NCBI GenBank assembly: GCA_000934455.1 | Contig: KN882247.1 | Coordinates: 53,103-85,425, forward strand | Source of the DNA: Apostichopus parvimensis | Lineage: Eukaryota > Echinodermata > Holothuroidea > Aspidochirotida > Stichopodidae | Direction of reading: 5' to 3' | DNA length: 32,323 nt | Shown here: positions 23,201 through 31,482 of the stretch, piece by piece | Numbering within the stretch: position 1 is the stretch's first letter | How the letters are laid out: each line of letters starts with the position of its first letter | Made by a program: the position numbers and the translations under genes | Notes under the pieces: generated by a model | What the model saw: only the letters and a program-made list of their open reading frames with translations | Told to the model about the DNA's origin: nothing | The model's database searches: none

Positions 23201-26200
23201 CTGAACATGAAATAACAACCATTTTGTTACATTTACTGTACATATATATGGAATTCAACGCCATATTTTTATTCAATAAATCACTCCTTGTGCTTTAGCT
23301 TTTGTTGCATATTTGAACGATAAAAAATTTCAGTTGGAATAAAGTTTTCTCTTACAACAGCTCAATTAGATTACTTACTTTATCATTTCAGGGAACCTTG
23401 TGATATGAAGAACTATTTAACATCTCTGAGTTCAAAAATATAATCCTCAAGATTTGTCCTACAAATATCACAACAAAGCAAACTAGTAAACACTTCCCAG
23501 CATTCACCATCATTCTCGAAATGAAATGGGTACCATGAGAACTGGACGTAAAAGACTTCACGAGCAACGGAAGATATGAACGAGGGGATGACAGATACTC
23601 ATTAGCTAGGAACTACAAGAATGACCCACTGACCTCGCTCGACTGAGTGATTCAATAACAAGGATTAAAGAAAGCAATGCCACAGGCAATTGACTCGGCT
23701 CAAAGGTCAGCAAAACAGTTTTGAAATCAATCAAATTAAAAACGGATTTGTTAATTCGATACTTGACAAAATGTCTTGCTCCAAGATGGGAAAGATTATT
23801 TTTTATGTTCCCATTTAGTCCTTGAATAAGACAAGGCAATTGCCCTTTACGGCAGAAATAACTAGATTTGATGTTAAATTTGAAGATATTATCCCACCCA
23901 TATTCCAACTATTTGACCAAACAAGAGCCCAAGGGCACTGTGGTTCCTTGCATAGGGGTATATGACAATAAACATAATATTATCATAGCAAGATTGGGCT
24001 CAAATAGTCCAAGTAATTGTGGTCTTACATGTACCCATAAAGTAACCAACACTATAGCCAACACTTTTGTGATCATAATTGTGATCGGAGTTTTGATCGG
24101 AAGGCACTTTTGAGATCTGAATATGGCGTCGAAAATGTAAGAAATATAAGGTCACCTACAAGCGGGTCAACAGATATGATAACATTGGTGACCTCAGATC
24201 ACATGACCATTAAGTTTGAAAATGTTCCACCACCCCATTCACAACTTGTCCCAAAATATCAATCGTGTCAGACCTTGGCACTGGGAGTTAATTGCATTAA
24301 ATGTCTAAACATTAACTTTGAACTTGCATAACTTCACACACAAAGGTCACCCGGTAGACAACCCATTGAAATTTATGATCAGAAGGTACCTTTGACATCT
24401 GAAAATAACATCAAAACTGTAAAAATCCCCAAAACGCTTAAAGGTCACCAGAGGTCAAGCTGAGGTCAAGGGTAACCCAGATGCGGGTCGACAATTGGAT
24501 TACATAGAAGCAACTCCCAACCCAACGGACAATTTGTTCTCAAGTTATCGCAAAAATACTTGTTTTTTAACATTAATTGACCTTTGGTGACCTCGGATCA
24601 CATGACCGTTAAGTTTGAAAATATTCCCCTATACCATTTGCAACTTGTCCCAAAATATCAACCGTGTCACACCTTGGCACTGGGAGATATTGCATTAAAT
24701 GTCTGAAAATTAACTTTGACCTCATATAACTTCACACACAAAGGTCACCTTGGGTCAACCCATTGACATTTTTGATCGGTGTGACATGAATATAGCATCA
24801 AAACTATAAAAATTCAAACATTTTTTCTTTGCCCATTTTCTCCCCCCAAAATACTAGTTTTTTAACATTAATTGACCTTTGGTGACCTTGGATCACATGA
24901 CCGTTAAGTTTGAAAATATTCCCCTATACCATTTGCAACTCGTCCAAAAATACCAACCGTGTCACACCTTGGCACTGAGAGTTATTGCACAACATGTCTG
25001 GAAATTAACTTTGACCTTGTATAACTTCACACACAAAGCTCACCCGGGTGTCAACCCATTGAAATTTATGATCAGAAGGTACCTTTGACATCTGAAAATA
25101 GCATCAAAACTGTAAAAATCCCCAAAAAACTTAAAGGTCACCAGAGGTCAAGTTGAGGTCAAGGGTCACCCAGATGCGGGTCGACAATTGGATTACATTG
25201 AAGCAACTCCCAACCCTAACGGACAATTTGTTATCAAGTTATCGCAAAAATACTTGTTTTTTAACATTAATTGACCTTTGGTGACCTTGGATCACATGAA
25301 TGTTAAGTTTCAAAATGCTCCCCTAACCAGTTCACAACTTGTCCCAAAATATCAACTGTGTCAAACATTGGCACTGGGAGTTATTGCATTAAATGTCTGA
25401 AAATTAGCTTTGACCTCATATAACTTCACACACACAGGTCACCTGGGGTCAACCCATTGACATTTTTGATCAGAAGGTACCTTTGACATCCAAATCTAGC
25501 ATCAAAACCAAACATTTTCTTTTTCGTCCATTTTCTCCCAAAATAAGCACATTTTTTCTAATGAGACCTTTGACCTTTTGACCTCGGTTTCAGATGTAGT
25601 TTGATCTCCTGATTCCAAAAATCAACACGACAAGTCTGTACAGCCATCCTAACTCCAACCGAAAACTTTGACCCCATTATAACTTCACACACAAAGGTCA
25701 CACGGGGTCAACCTATTGTCATTTATGATCAGAAGGTACCTTTGACATCTGAAAATAGCATCGAAACTGTAAAATCCCCAAAACACTTAAAGGGCACCAG
25801 AGGTCAAATTGAGGTCAAGGGTCACCCAGATGCAGGTCGACAATTGAATTACATTGAAGCAACTCCCAACCCTAACGGACAAATCGTTCTCAAGTTATCG
25901 CAAAAATACTTGTTTTTTAACATTAATTGACCTTTGGTGACCTTGGATCACATGAATGTTAAATTTCAAAATGTTTTCCTAACCAGTTCACAACTTGTCC
26001 CAAAATATCAACCTTGTCACACATTGGCACTGGGAGTTATTGCAGTTTTAATATTTTGGGTTTTTGGCCACTAACTGACCTTTGGTGACCTTCACAGGCA
26101 CCAAAAACAATAGGGCACACCTTCTCACTATGGCGGATCTATATACCAAGTTTGAGTTAAGTCCAAATTTCCCTTGTTGAGTTACAGTGTACCCAAGCAA

Positions 26201-28508
26201 GTGTCACAGACGCACACACAGACACACACACATACATACACCCACACACGCCAACCTGACTACATAGGTTCCTTTTGCTAAAGCAAGGAACCAAAAAGTA
26301 ATAAGACATATATTGTGTAGATTTGAGAGAAATTGAAAACTGATGTTTGCACTAGACAAGACAGAGAGAGAACGTTTTCTCAGCCAATGTCACAATCTAA
26401 CTAAACTCTTGATTTACTCCATATCTTAAATTGAAATATGATTGCAAGGCCTATGAGAGACCCCTCACTGTTCCACTTTTCAACAACTACAAATATCTTA
26501 CCTTCCTGAAGAACCCCTTCCTCTATTACCACTCCTGTTGTCGTAGAGAGTTTTGTAATTCCCGTTTGGTGCGCTAGCAAACGACTCGTCTATCCGTGGA
26601 TGGCCTCTCCTGTGTCTGTCACTGAATGTGGGATAGAGAGGTTGTGGCTTGTTCTTCATACGATCACTGTAAGTTGGATACACTGGTGGAGGTCCACTTG
26701 TCGGTTCCAGACTCTGGAGATCAGGTGACCTAGCTGATTCCTCCCCTCCCACACTCTGCTGGAAAATGGGAGACTCCTGTTGGTATACGTGTTTTGGAGG
26801 GGGCGTGGCCTCAGAGAAACTAATAGCAGGCGGTTCCCCTCCTGGACTCTGTTGCTGAAGTCGTTGCAACTGAGGATGTTGCTGCCGATGTTTGTATGTT
26901 GTCTGCTCTTGTTGTGGCTGTTCTCGTTGATATAAATGCTGTTGCTGTTGTGACTGTGGCTGTTCTCGTTGATATAAATGCTGTTGTTGCTGTGGCTGTT
27001 CTCGTTGATATAAATGCTGTTGTTGTTGCTGTGGCTGTACAGGTCGCTGTTGTTGTTGTTGTTGCTGCTGGTACAATGGCTGCTGCTGTTGTTGAGGGGA
27101 CGCTGGTTGCTGTTGTAGTTGCATCCGAGGCTGATACTGTTGCGACTGCACTGTCTCTTTTTTGATCTCCTGAGTATACACCACCTTATGAGGTGCATGT
27201 TGTTGTGTCGGTTCTACTTGCAATGGTGAAATATGTGCTTGATGAGGAGAGGCATACTGTTGAGGAGAGGCATACTGTTGAGAGGGGAGGCATACTGTTG
27301 AGGGGTGTGCTGGAGAGCTGTCTGCCTGGGCACATGTTGAGGGGAACCATACGGTGACTGCTGCACAGGCACATTTTGAGGTGTCCGGGAAACAGACTGC
27401 TCTATGACGGCACGCTGCGGCTGTTGCATGTAGTGTGGTACAACTTGTTGAGCATTTGGTGATCGACTTGATGGTGGATGTGGCCCAGGATTATCAGGCT
27501 GTGCTGTTGGTTGGTGACCTGGGTAAACAGTTGTTGATGTTGGTTGCATCTGTCCTGATACAGCAGGTAGGGACTGTGATGGCTTGACATAAGCAGGAGA
27601 AGAGTTCACCACTTGTTGTCTGTTTTCAACCACAACTTGGGCATCAATGGGCATTGTACAAGAGGACGGCGTCGTCTGACCAACCACGGGTGATGGGCGG
27701 TGAGGCTGACCCAATCTGTCTGATGGCAAGTCCTCAATGACCACCTTGGTAGGTGACAGTTGAGTTTTGGAGATTGGTTCCTCTACTGGGTTATGAGGCT
27801 GTTGTTGGTAGGACGGCTGGGAACCCGCTGGTACATGGTTCCGATACCTAAATGAGGGAGGCTGTGAAAGTTATAATGATGGCTGTGACATCTGCTGATT
27901 ATTCGTCGGTTTCGCCTGGATGTGGGCATACATTACCGGTTCAGCTGGCTGTCGACTTCGTTGTCTAGATTTTGTCGGCTCAATGTCAACTTGTGCATAG
28001 TGAATCTCAGGCTCTTGAGGTCTGTGCTGACTAGAGGGGTATTGAAGTCCATTAACTCCCCTCCCACCCATATCATTATAAGACCAAGGGCTGGTTGGCC
28101 TGTCTGGCACTCCCCCTCTGGTCTCTGTGGGTGACACACTTTCCAAAAGTGCCTCCAAAAATTTCACATCAACATGTACATTATTTTGTGGCAATGGTCT
28201 GTTGTCATTACTGACAGGAGTCCTCCTCCATGGTTGACTCTCAGCAAACTGAGGAGATTGGGCAGTAACCTTATCCACCTTTGCTTCCAATGGGTATGAC
28301 TGCCTTCCATCAGATGGAATCTCATTGATCTGAAACTGAGCCGGTTCTAACTGACGAACCCGAAGAGGTGGCTCCCGAGCAGGTGTAGGTTTGGTATTAG
28401 TAATAAGTTTCCTGGCTGGCTTGGGGTATCTTGGAAACGAGGCATCCATAAGGTCCTCGTTAGCAGGTGTTTCCCTATTCGGGGAGAGTGGGTGAGGCTC
28501 ATCAGGAC
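10063..28508 (-). CDS. Tensin (C-terminal half: Pro/Gln-rich region, SH2 and PTB domains)
   Basis: Tensins are cytoplasmic scaffolds of focal adhesions; the PTB domain binds integrin beta tails and the SH2 domain binds phosphotyrosine proteins. Exons on the minus strand in order: 28508-26502, 22683-22529, 22328-22251, 21271-21146, 19921-19748, 17551-17477, 17063-16895, 16214-16146, 14056-14018 and 10213-10063. Phases agree at every joint. The SH2 region has [10 protein letters not shown], the phosphate-binding FVVRDSNSF and the ending [11 protein letters not shown]. The PTB region has [21 protein letters not shown] and [11 protein letters not shown], ending [16 protein letters not shown] and TGA. 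An SH2-PTB C-terminus is diagnostic of tensins. The 69- and 39-nt exons occur again at 13436-13368 and 11250-11212, probably an assembly artefact. The large exon has an in-frame TAA and a 2-nt slip. The N-terminal phosphatase-like/C2 part lies outside the window or is absent from this isoform. I cannot say which vertebrate paralogue it corresponds to. Confidence 0.93.
11212..11250 (-). CDS. Tensin PTB domain exon 3 (copy A, likely assembly duplicate)
   Basis: A second copy of the 39-nt exon encoding [13 protein letters not shown], with an intact acceptor (caatttcag) and donor (gtaagt). This copy, unlike copy B, is continuous with the final exon at 10213-10063. Confidence 0.75.
12925..12977. 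repeat. Short TTCCATTGTTC-type tandem repeat
   Basis: Several imperfect units of GTTCCATTGTTCAATA type lie in an intron of copy A. Copy B (about 15725-15765) has fewer units, showing length variation between the copies. Confidence 0.7.
13010..13052. repeat. (CTTT)n microsatellite
   Basis: A run of CTTT units flanked by T-runs. The equivalent place in copy B (near 15800-15835) is shorter and interrupted. Confidence 0.8.
13368..13436 (-). CDS. Tensin PTB domain exon 2 (copy A, likely assembly duplicate)
   Basis: The coding sequence is identical to 16146-16214, while the surrounding intron differs at scattered bases. If both copies were spliced in, the frame would stay open (69 + 39 nt) but the PTB fold would contain a repeated 36-residue block. 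I take it to be the other haplotype or an overlapping contig end. Confidence 0.7.
13963..14012. other. Assembly gap (50 N)
   Basis: Exactly 50 Ns, a fixed-size placeholder. It lies precisely between the two copies of the 2.7-kb block. Confidence 0.99.
14018..14056 (-). CDS. Tensin PTB domain exon 3 (copy B)
   Basis: This 39-nt exon (phase 2 to 2) encodes [13 protein letters not shown], the variable loop before the final PTB strand. Its donor gtaag ends exactly at the edge of the 50-N gap. Confidence 0.85.
16146..16214 (-). CDS. Tensin PTB domain exon 2 (copy B)
   Basis: This 69-nt exon (phase 2 to 2) encodes [19 protein letters not shown] then PGSRK, including the PTB-core RKHYPV segment. 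The identical exon recurs at 13368-13436. Confidence 0.93.
16895..17063 (-). CDS. Tensin PTB domain exon 1
   Basis: This exon encodes [20 protein letters not shown] then [17 protein letters not shown] and [20 protein letters not shown], the first strands and helix of the PTB domain. The donor is AGAAA|gtaagt. The reading frame and family alignment require the exon to begin at CATGCAGTG, but the two intronic bases there are TG, not AG. The only nearby AG (gcatgcag) shifts the frame into an early stop. Confidence 0.88.
17087..17346. repeat. Graded trinucleotide/hexanucleotide microsatellite
   Basis: About 260 bp of strict 3-bp periodicity. The unit changes in ordered blocks on the plus strand: AAT, then AGTAAT, CGTAAT, CGTCAT, CGTCCT, CACCAT, CCTCAT, CACCAT, CAT and back to AAT. 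It lies in the tensin intron about 25 bp upstream (minus strand) of the first PTB exon, next to its unusual acceptor. The long open frames across it (Val/Ile/Leu or Thr/Arg/Met alternations) are by-products of the period. Confidence 0.95.
17477..17551 (-). CDS. Tensin SH2-PTB linker exon
   Basis: This 75-nt exon (phase 1 to 1) encodes [18 protein letters not shown] then ALLQQGA. It corresponds to the tensin segment (AAELLKQGAAC) that leads into the PTB domain. The donor GCTG|gtaagt is consensus. Confidence 0.9.
17570..18050. repeat. Decayed short-repeat sequence in tensin intron
   Basis: Pyrimidine/adenine-rich sequence with loosely repeated CACTAC, CAAGTATTACCCC and similar words and a C-run near 17983. 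It looks like an old tandem repeat and has no coding signal. Confidence 0.4.
18050..18900. other. Tensin intron, nothing specific seen
   Basis: Intron sequence with no splice-supported exon, repeat or regulatory motif that I can support. Confidence 0.5.
18905..19535. repeat. 32-bp minisatellite with TAAC prelude
   Basis: An (ACTAACTTA)-type stretch at 18925-19015 is followed by about 17 copies of a 32-bp unit containing GGTTATACATGGAGTAAC and AGGTAACACACT (19029-19533). Variant units (TACGG, CATAGG, and a one-base deletion in ATGAGTAAC) recur non-adjacently. It lies in the intron between the last SH2 exon and the linker exon. Confidence 0.95.
19748..19921 (-). CDS. Tensin SH2 domain exon 3
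   Basis: This 174-nt exon (phase 1 to 1) encodes [20 protein letters not shown] then [15 protein letters not shown] and [13 protein letters not shown]. It holds the C-terminal half of the SH2 domain; NEPxFGSLSALxYQH and LALPCKL are tensin signatures. Confidence 0.95.
20000..21140. other. Tensin intron between SH2 exons, no extra feature
   Basis: AT-rich intron sequence. No exon, transposon end or tandem repeat is recognised. Confidence 0.5.
21146..21271 (-). CDS. Tensin SH2 domain exon 2 (phosphotyrosine pocket)
   Basis: This 126-nt exon (phase 1 to 1) encodes [18 protein letters not shown] then [23 protein letters not shown] carries the invariant SH2 arginine that binds phosphate, so the pocket looks intact. 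The acceptor lies about 10 bp from the end of the 60-bp tandem array in the upstream intron. Confidence 0.95.
21282..22166. repeat. 60-bp tandem array interrupted by a hAT-like element
   Basis: About seven copies of a 60-bp unit containing ACCTACTAGTGTTACACACT and ACAAACAGTGAATATATATC. Two to three copies precede 21421 and four follow 21903. The interruption is the element at 21422-21902. The array starts only some 10 bp upstream (minus strand) of the SH2 exon acceptor. Confidence 0.92.
21422..21902. mobile_element. hAT-like non-autonomous DNA transposon (481 bp)
   Basis: The element has perfect 14-bp terminal inverted repeats, CAGGGATGTGCCCA and TGGGCACATCCCTG. The CAGGG start is typical of hAT elements. 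It lies inside an ATATAT stretch of the 60-bp array, so an 8-bp target duplication cannot be read cleanly (flanks TGATATAT and ATATATAT). The interior is GC-rich near the left end (repeated CCGCCCAGCACT) and encodes no transposase. Confidence 0.78.
22251..22328 (-). CDS. Tensin SH2 domain exon 1
   Basis: This 78-nt exon (phase 1 to 1) encodes [19 protein letters not shown] then PHITRED. The [10 protein letters not shown] segment is the start of the SH2 fold (betaA and alphaA) and matches the tensin pattern WYKxxISREQA. It is joined in phase to the next exon. Confidence 0.93.
22529..22683 (-). CDS. Tensin linker exon (Ser/Pro-rich)
   Basis: This 155-nt exon runs from the acceptor gttatttcacag to the donor CTAGCAG|gtaatt (phase 2 to 1). 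It encodes [19 protein letters not shown] and ends NNSLAG. Repeated SP and TSP sites are characteristic of the unstructured stretch just ahead of tensin SH2 domains. Confidence 0.88.
22870..23900. other. Tensin intron, no supported feature
   Basis: AT-rich intron sequence upstream of the AGGTCA-rich repeat. A 100-codon minus-strand ORF at 23606-23908 has no splice or homology support. Confidence 0.5.
24442..24474 (+). promoter_or_regulatory. Nuclear-receptor half-site cluster DR4-DR5-DR1 (copy 1)
   Basis: AGGTCA at 24442, 24452 and 24463, followed by GGGTAA at 24470: spacers of 4, 5 and 1 bases. The fourth half-site is degenerate. Binding is inferred from motifs only. Confidence 0.4.
25135..25168 (+). 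promoter_or_regulatory. Nuclear-receptor half-site cluster DR4-DR5-DR1 (copy 2)
   Basis: AGGTCA at 25135, 25145 and 25156, then GGGTCA at 25163. This is the best-preserved of the three clusters, with four half-sites in 34 bp in one orientation. Confidence 0.45.
25791..25824 (+). promoter_or_regulatory. Nuclear-receptor half-site cluster DR4-DR5-DR1 (copy 3)
   Basis: AGGGCA at 25791, AGGTCA at 25801 and 25812, then GGGTCA at 25819. Same spacing as the other two copies; the first half-site has one change. Confidence 0.4.
26502..28508 (-). CDS. Tensin large Pro/Gln-rich exon
   Basis: This exon of about 2.0 kb lies between the acceptor ccattttcag and the donor GGAAG|gtaaga. It encodes the low-complexity central region typical of tensins between the N-terminal and SH2 parts. 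Features in order: a Pro-rich start ([12 protein letters not shown]), tyrosine motifs ([16 protein letters not shown]), a Pro/Gln/Ser tract, a QQYASP repeat, polyglutamine blocks with three HLYQREQPQ repeats, and a duplicated YPTYSDR/YPTFSDR motif. The reading frame has an in-frame TAA at 27873-27871, which a 75-nt intron (27936-27862) would remove, and a 2-nt frame slip at 27282-27281. The tyrosines may be phosphorylation sites, by inference. Confidence 0.85.
26608..26690 (-). repeat. Duplicated YPTYSDR / YPTFSDR motif
   Basis: Two copies of a short motif, [13 protein letters not shown] and [12 protein letters not shown], lie side by side near the end of the large tensin exon. They may be a binding or phosphorylation module. 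The second copy has Phe in place of the second Tyr. Confidence 0.75.
26880..27165 (-). repeat. Polyglutamine / HLYQREQPQ tandem peptide repeat in tensin
   Basis: CAG/CAA runs encode glutamine blocks of up to eight, interleaved with three copies of a unit containing HLYQREQPQ (core codons near 26921, 26963 and 27001). The mixed CAG/CAA composition suggests the peptide is maintained rather than a pure expanding triplet tract. Confidence 0.85.
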
Positions 28509-28579
28509 CTGAAAATGGATTTAACAGAGTTACCACTGAAGAGCATCAGCACATCTTAAAGTGTCAAAATGGCAAATTT

Positions 28580-28690
28580 ACTATAATCCTAGAAAATTAC
28601 ACTCAAATTTACTACAATCCGAGAAAATTACACTCAAACTTTACTACAATTCGAAAAAGTTACACTCAAATTTACTACAATCAGTTATGG
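28580..28690. repeat. 32-bp tandem repeat near the tensin large-exon acceptor
   Basis: Three full copies plus a partial one of a unit of about 32 bp containing CTACAATCCGAGAAAATTAC and ACTCAAATTTA. It lies in the intron some 70 bp upstream (minus strand) of the large exon. Confidence 0.85.
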
Positions 28691-29142
28691 AATACCATAC
28701 GTTGTTGTTATCTTCATCTGTCAATCCAAAAAATGAAAAGTCAACATGAATAAAATCAAATACATGCCTGAAGGCATACCACACAGAGTCTGTGCAACAT
28801 GATGACAAGTGTAACTCCCAATTTGGCACTGTCTCAAAAGTCATTGATAGTAATAATTATCACCATATTCAAGAGAACAAATTGTGGTAGCCGACGAACC
28901 ATTCTTTTACACGTCTAGAAAGCGAAGCAGTTAATTTTACTTTCAGTTTAACATAAAAGCTGTGATACTGGGCAACAGACTTTGGAATCCACAATGCAAT
29001 CTTTATTAAACTTGATCACCTTCAGTGACACAAGCTTCAAGAGTCGCAGTTAAATGTGCTGTCACTAGAACTAAGAACATGTTTGCAGAAGAGTAACATC
29101 CCAACTACCACATAAGTATTTAGCAGCAGTAGCAATATTTAC

Positions 29143-29236
29143 ATCTTGCTGCTGAAGTGTTCGGTCCACTTGCTGAAGTACTAGCACCCAAGGACTTGAG
29201 CTCTGATGATTTCTTCCTCCTGGCCACCTTTGATAC
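29143..29236 (-). CDS. Candidate tensin exon, basic Ser-rich
   Basis: A 94-nt block runs from the acceptor taaccatag to the donor AGAT|gtaaat. Only phase 0 avoids an early stop or an unlikely Trp-rich peptide. It gives VSKVARRKKSSELKSLG followed by a Ser/Ala/Thr run, and exits in phase 1. That is exactly the phase needed by the large exon starting at 28508. There is no domain match, so it rests on phase compatibility. Confidence 0.4.
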
Positions 29237-29239
29237 CTA

Positions 29240-30690
29240 TGGTTAAAAGAGGGAAACAATGGAGAAGAGATATATGTGACAGATAAATCAGTCTCATTAG
29301 TGCACTGCAGTTCTAGTATCAAATGACATTTTAATGGAAAACTTCATCATTTGCGTAACATATTAAATCTTTTATGGTTTAACCTACAGGTACATTACTT
29401 TATGCCATATTTGTCACTTCTTTTTTACTCATAATTTGGACCTCAAGAATGCTCTTTTCCTGGTTCTGTATGCCTGGTAGTTTAGTCTTGGTGAATAACC
29501 ACATTTTTTTTCAAAACCCCTAGATTTAGCCAACTATGAACGCAAAGAAACATGCTAGAAAACAGGAAAAGTAACAAAGAAAAATACACACACTAATGCT
29601 GGTCACCATTGTCTGAAGTATATAAGGGGAAAATAATAAATATCAAAAGTTGTGAATGATGTTAATGTCTCGATCAATCAACAAATTCCAACTATAGGTT
29701 ACATAACATACTATAGAAGCACAGTAAGACAAAATGCAAATTTGATTTGAGGATATTTCTTAAAAATGCCCCTTTTATCTGATACTAGTTTCAAGGCTTC
29801 TTGGCAAAGGTGGGGGGACGGCTGTGAAGGTGACCTTTGTTTGGTGTTAAGTTCACTGCACAATTACTATACGTACAAATGCTACTCTCCAGAGTTCATT
29901 CCACAGATGATGGGCTAAATCAACTAGGGATCTCCCATACTGTATATGCCTAGTCCTCTGACATAACCACATGAATTCACAGTTAGGTTAAAGGTAGGCA
30001 ATATTGCCCACAAATATGCCAGAAATTTAAATATTGTCACCTTCGGTCATAATTCTCAAATTGATTTTATTACCACCTTGGAGGAAATTTTCCTCAATGG
30101 GACATTCTGTCATCTCAGGTATTCATCTAGAATGAGTGAGAACAATTTGGAGAATAAAGACCTCCAGCAATTAGCAATTACAGAGTGCTATAATTTTGGG
30201 CCTACACAGACTACCTTTAATTACTGCAATAACCTACATGTACATGTGTTACAAAAGAGAACAAAACAACAGAAAGATGCCCCATATTTTGAACAGTGGC
30301 CGTAGCTTTCAGAGCAGTGTTTATTTTAAAACAAATTCAATAGGACTCGGAATTCTCATCACAGGAACTTCAGAATTTATAAACCTTAGCAAAGGTCAAT
30401 TAAACCAACAACACACAATGGCTATACCAAGTTTTTTTTGCAAGCTGACTGTAACATTGGTATTTTTACATATTGAAAGAGCAGTTCATAGATATTTTAA
30501 ACAAATATTTTGCATGGAAACACGAGGCTAAACAGTCAGTAAAGTAGGCTATTTTAGTTGTAACATATATGCAAATTGCACCGATGTAAGTTGGTTTGCA
30601 TGAATAGGACAATATTCCATGAAAGCACTATTCGCATTGGTAAACTGTGGCCAGGTGACAATATATACAAAACTTTTATACGGTACTGTA
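29240..30690. other. Putative tensin intron, nothing specific seen
   Basis: AT-rich sequence without splice-supported coding blocks, repeats or transposon ends that I can identify. Confidence 0.4.
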
Positions 30691-30691
30691 C

Positions 30692-30777
30692 CTTTGTGTT
30701 TTTCAATGGATGCTCACGTTGTGGAACATCTTTAACATCTGACGCATCCACCAACATCATTTCCCTGTCTGTAGACA
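30692..30777 (-). CDS. Candidate upstream tensin exon (or alternative first exon)
   Basis: An open stretch encodes STDREMMLVDASDVKDVPQ and ends KNTK before a donor AAAG|gtacag in phase 0. That phase matches the candidate exon at 29236-29143. Two acceptors are possible (exon start 30777 or 30768), both with weak pyrimidine tracts. Two adjacent ATG codons in the exon could also serve as starts of a short isoform. I do not recognise the sequence as a tensin domain; support is frame and splice phase only. Confidence 0.35.
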
Positions 30778-31359
30778 CTGCATCTTATTTCTCTAACCGT
30801 AAAGATGCAGTTCTTTATGCTGGCGTCACACTGTCCCGAAGTTGACACCAGATGGACACACGATAAAGAAAATGTTCAAATTCGGCTCTGATCGTAAAAA
30901 CATCGGGCCATTCGTGAGGGCATCTTAGGCCATCGCATGACCGCCGGTGGAGTTTTTCAGGTTCCGGCAGCAACTTCGTGAGCGATGGCAAAATCTTTGG
31001 CATGCCAAAAAATTACCGGAAGACCTTGCGAAGGTTCATGTTCGTGTTGAATTCGTATGTCCATTTTGCCCTTCGTAAGGCCATCGTGAGGGCATCATAT
31101 CAAATCGTGTCATCTTCGTTTTTACTTCGTATGGTCATCGGTGCCATCGGGCATTTTCGCCTCACGAAGACAATACGAAGGAAACAAGAAGCTGCCCGAT
31201 TGTCTTATGAAGGCAACACGACTACGTGAAGCCCTCGCAATGCCGTCGAGTAACCATCGTATTATAGTACGATGACATCGAGATGGGACCACGGTGTCGG
31301 CGAAGACAGCCGAATTTGAGAACCTCAAGTGTTTCCCAAGTGTCATGTTAACGTGGACA

Positions 31360-31397
31360 TATAAAGGCCAGCCTCAGAGCATCTTCCTCAGTCAGTC
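31360..31397 (+). promoter_or_regulatory. TATA box and initiator inside the Harbinger-like element
   Basis: TATAAAGG at 31360-31367 is followed about 30 bases later by TCAGTCAGTCC (from 31388), an animal initiator-like sequence. Spacing fits a canonical pol II core promoter driving the ORF at 31483. Confidence 0.55.
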
Positions 31398-31482
31398 CTA
31401 AGCAACTTTACAGAGTAGAGGCGTGTGTAACTCCCAAAACTACAATCACAATCACAATTAACCACAATTCAGTTCCTGCAGA

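Larger units (their letters stand above)
23920..26300. repeat. AGGTCA-rich interspersed repeat with internal tandem units
   Basis: A repeat of about 2.35 kb lies in a tensin intron. Its ends carry an inverted pair, TGGTTCCTTGC (23941-23951) and GCAAGGAACCA (26283-26293); the right end also forms a small hairpin. Inside are tandem units of about 400 bp (one shorter, about 290 bp) sharing ACATTAATTGACCTTTGGTG, CAACTTGTCCCAAAATATCA and TAACTTCACACACAAAGGTC. The right part has a (CA)n-like stretch at 26213-26250. No transposase ORF and no clear target duplication are seen. Confidence 0.85.

Noticed and set aside
23606..23908. 100-codon minus-strand ORF
   Set aside because: No domain, splice site or reverse-transcriptase motif that I can support; it lies in an intron and ends beside the AGGTCA-rich repeat.
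25742..25930. ORFs in the AGGTCA-rich repeat (also 24879-25088, 24110-24331)
   Set aside because: Frames differ between tandem units and are not preserved, so these are chance ORFs in repeat DNA.
26252..26300. Helitron 3' end (hairpin GGTTCCTT...AAGGAACC)
   Set aside because: No CTRR terminus or TC start is seen, and the left end carries a matching inverted word, which Helitrons lack.
26656..27198. Asn/Ser/His-rich minus-strand ORF and the Val/Ala-rich plus-strand ORF at 26896-27165
   Set aside because: Other frames of the tensin CAG/CAA exon; only the Gln frame joins in phase to the flanking exons.
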